Assembly: GCA_001563995.1 (NCBI GenBank)
Contig: LKMV01000011.1
Span: 1 to 15,497 of the forward strand
From: Nanohaloarchaea archaeon PL-Br10_U2g16
Lineage (GTDB): Archaea > Nanohalarchaeota > Nanosalinia > Nanosalinales > Nanosalinaceae
DNA: 15,497 nt
Reading direction: 5' to 3'
Positions 12,757 to 15,497 of the stretch are shown here, piece after piece. The notes beneath the pieces were generated by a model. That model ran no database searches, was not told where the DNA came from, and saw nothing but the letters and a program-made list of their open reading frames with translations. Positions within the stretch are counted from its first letter, which is position 1. The number at the start of each line of letters is the position of its first letter. A program made the position numbers and the translations under genes.

Positions 12757-12766
12757 TTCATAAAAC
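12757..12766 (+). promoter_or_regulatory. TATA-like box for pus10
   Basis: TTCATAAAAC is centred about 25 bases before ATG 12787. The interval has no Shine-Dalgarno sequence, consistent with a leaderless start. Confidence 0.4.
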
Positions 12767-12786
12767 TTACAAACCACTGTATATAC

Positions 12787-14022
12787 ATGCTTACAGTAAA
12801 AGAAAAAAGGGATGCATTAGTAGAACACGAAGAGCTTTGTGACCACTGTCTTGGAAGGCAGTTTGCAAAGCTTGGACACGGGTTGGAAAACTATGAGAGA
12901 GGAGCGATCTGTCGTAAAATAGATGAGATAGATGAAGACTCATTTGTAAGAGAGAATATCCCGGAAGACGCCGAGTTAGGCGGTAGCTGTGAGTACTGTA
13001 AAGATGTATTTGACAGGATGGATCACTGGGTAAAGCTAGTAGTAGATTCATTTGAACGTTACGAGCTAAATAGTTTTCTTATCGGAATAAGACCTCCGAA
13101 CGAAGTGATCGACCAGGAAGAAAAATTATGGGAAGAGTACGGTCTTGAATGGGTAGAGCCGATCAAAACAGAGCTTTCCCGTCTAATTGGTAAAGAAATA
13201 GAGGAAGAGATGGGCATAGAGGTAGACTTCGAGAGAGCTGATATTAATGCTGTAGTAGAGATGGATGAAAACAAGGACCGTGTAGAGCTGCAGGTTAACT
13301 CGCTTCTAGTATACGGCCAGTACAATAAGTACTCAAGAGAAATCCCTCAGACAGAGTGGCACTGTAGAAACTGTAGAGGTGATGGTTGTGATGAATGTGA
13401 CTGGACAGGTAAACAGTATCAGGAAAGCGTGCAAAAGATAATTCAAGAGCCCTTCATGAGGGAAAGCAGAGCTATAGAGGCCAAGTTCCACGGTGGTGGA
13501 AGGGAAGACGTAGACGCTAAATGTCTTGGTAGAAGAGAGTTTGTTCTAGAGCTAGTAGAGCCGTTAAATAGGAATCTAGATCTAGAAGAGCTACAGGAAG
13601 AAGTAAACAGTTCACAAAACAAAGTAGAGATATTCGATATTCAGAACACACATAAGGACAAGGCGGCCGATATTAAACAGAAACATGCGGATAAGACCTA
13701 CAGAGCCGAGGTCAAGCTCGACGAAGAAGTAAGTGAAGAAGATCTTGAGAAGCTATCCAAGATAGAGGGAGAAGTCGTTCAGAGGACTCCACAAAGGGTT
13801 GAACATAGAAGAGCCGATAAAAACAGGGAGAGGCAGGTCTACTCTATCAGTTGGGAAAAGCTAGATAATAAGAAGATAGAGTTAGAAGTTGAAGCCGAAG
13901 CAGGCACATACATTAAGGAGCTGGTCCATGGAGACGATGGTAGAAGCGATCCAAGCGTGACAGAGCTCCTAGGAACGGCTGCAGAAGTGGAAAAGCTTGA
14001 TGTAATAGATATAGAGAAGTAA
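12787..14022 (+). CDS. pus10: tRNA pseudouridine synthase Pus10 (positions 54/55)
   Basis: Pus10 makes pseudouridine in the T-loop of archaeal tRNA, taking the place of bacterial TruB at position 55. The 411-residue protein has an N-terminal THUMP-like region with paired cysteines C18/C21 (CDHC) and C68/C71 (CEYC), then the catalytic domain. The active-site motif is GGGREDVDAKCLG (236-248) with D241 the likely nucleophile. The C-terminal motif is AGTYIKELVHGDDGRSDPSV (372-391). An additional CRNCRGDGCDEC cluster (193-204) precedes the catalytic domain and could bind zinc. The protein is very acidic. It follows the phosphoesterase by 30 bases and converges with the minus-strand gene only two bases away. 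With trm56 at the left edge, two T-loop modifiers lie in this window. Confidence 0.93.
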   Translation: MLTVKEKRDALVEHEELCDHCLGRQFAKLGHGLENYERGAICRKIDEIDEDSFVRENIPEDAELGGSCEYCKDVFDRMDHWVKLVVDSFERYELNSFLIGIRPPNEVIDQEEKLWEEYGLEWVEPIKTELSRLIGKEIEEEMGIEVDFERADINAVVEMDENKDRVELQVNSLLVYGQYNKYSREIPQTEWHCRNCRGDGCDECDWTGKQYQESVQKIIQEPFMRESRAIEAKFHGGGREDVDAKCLGRREFVLELVEPLNRNLDLEELQEEVNSSQNKVEIFDIQNTHKDKAADIKQKHADKTYRAEVKLDEEVSEEDLEKLSKIEGEVVQRTPQRVEHRRADKNRERQVYSISWEKLDNKKIELEVEAEAGTYIKELVHGDDGRSDPSVTELLGTAAEVEKLDVIDIEK

Positions 14023-14024
14023 GA

Positions 14025-14594
14025 TTAAATAGTAATAAAGCCTTCATTAGATTTGTATTTTTTAGTAGTTCTATCTACCGGATAACCTTTTTCTAGTTCT
14101 TCTTCAATACTTCTTAACTCATTGTTGATAGCAGGCTGTTCTAAATCAGCATTGCCTTTTTCAAACTCTATATACTTTACAACTTTATCGGAGTCATTTA
14201 TATCGGCCATAAGAGAAGCTTTTGCTGTACCATAACTACTATCTAACCGGAATTCTAGATTTCCTATCTCAAAAGGTCTTTCAACAGAACAAATATAAGA
14301 GTATTCAGGTCTTTCAGGATTTAAGGCCCAAAATGGATTGGTACCGGTAAAGAAATTTTCAACAGTTGTATAAATTTCATTTAGATCTGTTTCTACAACT
14401 TCAGCTTCGTTTTTTATACTATCATACATTTCATTAAGTATCTGCTCTGATTCTGAAATACAGTGCTCTACGGATCTAATACTTTCTTCATCTGGATCTT
14501 CATCAGCATGGATAAACTGATATTCATCTGTATTTCTCCCGCGTTCTACTTCTATATTAAACATACTGTCGACTAAAACTTGAGTCAATGCCAT
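14025..14594 (-). CDS. Hypothetical protein, AT-richer orphan
   Basis: A 189-residue soluble protein that I do not recognise. It starts MALTQVLVDSMFNIEVERGR and is acidic. A helical region at about 40-85 (acidic, with ESEQILNEMYDSIKNEAE) is followed by NPFWALNPERPEYSYICSVERP and a strand-rich stretch, EIGNLEFRLDSSYGTAKASLM. The tail is basic, with TKKYKSNEGF. No signal peptide or membrane helix is seen. ATG 14594 is chosen over ATG 14615 because a textbook TATA box (14616-14626) sits 26 bases upstream of it, and a transcript from that box could not include the longer start. Base composition is visibly more AT-rich than its neighbours, hinting at a recent arrival or fast-evolving gene. Confidence 0.65.
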   Translation of the reverse strand: MALTQVLVDSMFNIEVERGRNTDEYQFIHADEDPDEESIRSVEHCISESEQILNEMYDSIKNEAEVVETDLNEIYTTVENFFTGTNPFWALNPERPEYSYICSVERPFEIGNLEFRLDSSYGTAKASLMADINDSDKVVKYIEFEKGNADLEQPAINNELRSIEEELEKGYPVDRTTKKYKSNEGFITI

Positions 14595-14615
14595 GAGATT
14601 GAACGTATAATACAT

Positions 14616-14626
14616 CTTTTAAATAT
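14616..14626 (-). promoter_or_regulatory. TATA box for the orphan gene
   Basis: The minus strand reads ATATTTAAAAG, matching the box seen before the L18Ae gene. Its centre is about 26 bases before ATG 14594, which decides the start codon of this leaderless gene. Confidence 0.6.
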
Positions 14627-14682
14627 GTTATCATTGTGTCAAAACAAATATATTAGCACAATACTGTTAGATTTATTTAGAG

Positions 14683-14692
14683 TATTTAAAAA
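14683..14692 (+). promoter_or_regulatory. TATA box for the L21e-rpoF operon
   Basis: TATTTAAAAA is centred near 14687. Transcription is expected to begin near 14714, which lies after the ATG at 14709 but before the ATG at 14730. This favours 14730 as the L21e start. Confidence 0.55.
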
Positions 14693-14729
14693 GATTCAAT
14701 CTCCATCAATGGGTAAGGGTAGATCAAAA

Positions 14730-15017
14730 ATGGCACAGAAAAGTTCAGGTCCGCAGCAGGGAGCAAGAAAGACTCTGTCTAAGGATTCAGGACAGTCAAC
14801 AACAATTAACGATAGAATAAAACAGTTTGAAGAAGGAGAAAAAGTTAAGATTAAAATTAATCCTTCAGTACAGGACGGAAGAGTTCATATGAGATACCAT
14901 GGGAGGGTAGCTGAAGTAGTTGGAAAGAGAGGCGATGCCTACCAGGTAGAGTTCAAGGATGGAGACAAGAATAAAACCTTGTTTGTAAAGCCTGTACATC
15001 TAATGAGGATCAACTAG
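14730..15017 (+). CDS. rpl21e: 50S ribosomal protein L21e
   Basis: A large-subunit protein specific to archaea and eukaryotes. From ATG 14730 it is 95 residues: MAQKSSGPQQGARKTLSK, then a flexible segment, then the SH3-like barrel EEGEKVKIKINPSVQDGRVH, RYHGRVAEVVGKRGDAYQVE and KTLFVKPVHL. Length and the S-x-GP-x-x-G-x-R-x-x-L start resemble haloarchaeal L21e. An upstream in-frame ATG at 14709 would add MGKGRSK, also plausible for a ribosomal protein, but it lies before the transcription start predicted from the TATA box. The core is confident, the start moderately so. rpoF follows nine bases later, as in many archaea. Confidence 0.92.
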   Translation: MAQKSSGPQQGARKTLSKDSGQSTTINDRIKQFEEGEKVKIKINPSVQDGRVHMRYHGRVAEVVGKRGDAYQVEFKDGDKNKTLFVKPVHLMRIN

Positions 15018-15020
15018 GTG
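15016..15020 (+). promoter_or_regulatory. Shine-Dalgarno sequence of rpoF
   Basis: AGGTG overlaps the L21e stop codon and ends 6 bases before ATG 15027. Its last three bases (GTG at 15018) are an in-frame alternative start, less likely because it would have no ribosome binding site of its own. Confidence 0.5.
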
Positions 15021-15026
15021 TCTTCT

Positions 15027-15356
15027 ATGAAAGTTAAGAGCGAAGAGTATGTCTTCCCGGCTGAAGCTTTAGAAGCACTACAGGAAAAGGAAGTAGAAGA
15101 TCTTAGCCATGAACAGAAGATTGCATTAGAAAACCTTGAGAGACATTCACGTATAGAAGATATTGAGACGCTTGAAGAACTGAAATCCGAGCTTTCTGAG
15201 ATGGAGTCTCTTAAAGATAAACATATCTACAAGCTTCTTGAAGTAGTACCTCAACATGAATCTACTGTCAGATCTGTGTTCCAGAAAGAGAGAGTAAAGC
15301 TTGAGGATTCAGAGATTCAGCAGATTCTAGAGATTTGTCAAAGTATCGAGCTCTAA
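15027..15356 (+). CDS. rpoF: DNA-directed RNA polymerase subunit Rpo4 (RpoF)
   Basis: Rpo4 pairs with Rpo7 to form the stalk of archaeal RNA polymerase, like eukaryotic Rpb4/Rpb7, aiding open-complex formation and processivity. The 109-residue, mostly helical product begins MKVKSEEYVFPAEALEALQE. It continues through LSHEQKIALENLERHSRI and a central acidic helix to the HRDC-like tail SVFQKERVKLEDSEIQQILE. The last segment is the family's hallmark: V-[FL]-x-KE-x-x-x-L followed by I-x-x-IL-x-I-x-x. Length is typical (about 105-120). The gene is translationally close to L21e and followed by DUF655, the standard archaeal arrangement, which strengthens the call. Confidence 0.88.
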   Translation: MKVKSEEYVFPAEALEALQEKEVEDLSHEQKIALENLERHSRIEDIETLEELKSELSEMESLKDKHIYKLLEVVPQHESTVRSVFQKERVKLEDSEIQQILEICQSIEL

Positions 15357-15402
15357 GAGACGAAACCTTTTAACTTTCCTGTACCTAACTTAGATTACCT
15401 TC

Positions 15403-15409
15403 AGGAGGA
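15403..15409 (+). promoter_or_regulatory. Shine-Dalgarno sequence of the DUF655 gene
   Basis: AGGAGGA ends 5 bases before ATG 15415. CTTTTAACTT at about 15368-15377 could be a promoter giving a leader of roughly 17 bases that includes this site. Confidence 0.6.
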
Positions 15410-15414
15410 TTATT

Positions 15415-15497
15415 ATGACAGATAAAGATGAACACATAAAGGTCTTAGATTACCTTAAACACGGTAGATCTGATCAGAAAAACGAACCGGTAGCCCA
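15415..15497 (+). CDS. DUF655 family protein, N-terminal part (cut by window edge)
   Basis: The first 27 codons of a gene running off the right edge: MTDKDEHIKVLDYLKHGRSD, then QKNEPVA. The V-LDYL-x-x-G start and the position right after rpoF identify it as the archaeal DUF655 (COG1491) gene, usually followed by the rRNA dimethyltransferase KsgA. Family members carry an OB-like and a helix-hairpin-helix region and are predicted RNA-binding proteins; those parts lie outside the window. A strong AGGAGGA supports the start. The assignment rests on context as much as on the short peptide. Confidence 0.7.
   Translation, partial: MTDKDEHIKVLDYLKHGRSDQKNEPVA

Noticed and set aside
14580..14708. N-terminal extension of L21e of more than 40 residues
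   Set aside because: The extension overlaps the minus-strand gene and both TATA boxes and looks nothing like a ribosomal protein.

Overview
The window reads as a contiguous piece of an archaeal chromosome. The evidence is a set of archaeal/eukaryotic-type information genes: ribosomal proteins S19e, L39e, L18Ae/LX and L21e, PDCD5 DNA-binding protein, aIF6, prefoldin alpha, RNA polymerase subunit Rpo4/RpoF, Pus10, a Trm56-type tRNA methyltransferase, SRP54 and FtsY. Almost every soluble protein, including the tRNA synthetase and the ribosomal proteins, is very rich in Glu/Asp. Genes are small and tightly packed and the base composition is moderate (roughly 40% GC by eye). I infer a salt-in halophile of small genome, most likely a Nanohaloarchaeota-like DPANN archaeon; this is inference, not a database match.

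Layout, left to right. (1) 1-90, minus: the first 30 codons of trm56. It is divergent from a Yip1-domain membrane protein (174-770), which is followed by a T-rich terminator. (2) 895-2814: threonyl-tRNA synthetase with TGS, editing, catalytic and anticodon domains. It is followed by a 143-bp gap holding a small predicted three-way-junction element and a TATA box. (3) 2958-5254: translation and chaperone cluster S19e, PDCD5, L39e, aIF6, L18Ae, prefoldin alpha. The L31e gene often found in this cluster is not here. (4) 5307-6701: two exported proteins, a membrane-anchored cupredoxin-like domain lacking copper ligands and a secreted repeat protein resembling tail-fibre/adhesin stalks. They sit just before ftsY (6751-7641). 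(5) 7663-8981: an accessory block of a minus-strand coiled-coil protein, a minus-strand DUF429-like RNase H-fold protein with a changed first catalytic position, and a plus-strand four-helix membrane protein. (6) 9021-10319: srp54. (7) 10335-12199: an overlapping pair of bPH2/DUF304 membrane proteins of the YdbS/YdbT type. (8) 12223-14022: an MJ0936/YfcE-type phosphoesterase and Pus10. (9) 14025-14594, minus: an unrecognised, AT-richer gene. (10) 14730-15497: L21e, rpoF and the beginning of a DUF655 gene, a familiar archaeal order.

The main theme is translation coupled to membrane targeting: ribosomal proteins, a nascent-chain chaperone, SRP54 and its receptor FtsY lie in one neighbourhood, with exported and membrane proteins between them. 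Many genes have a TATA-like box centred about 25-28 bases before the start codon, implying leaderless transcripts. Internal operon genes instead use GGTGA or AGGAGG Shine-Dalgarno sequences. No CRISPR array, insertion sequence, rRNA or tRNA gene was found. No gap without a gene exceeds 300 bases.
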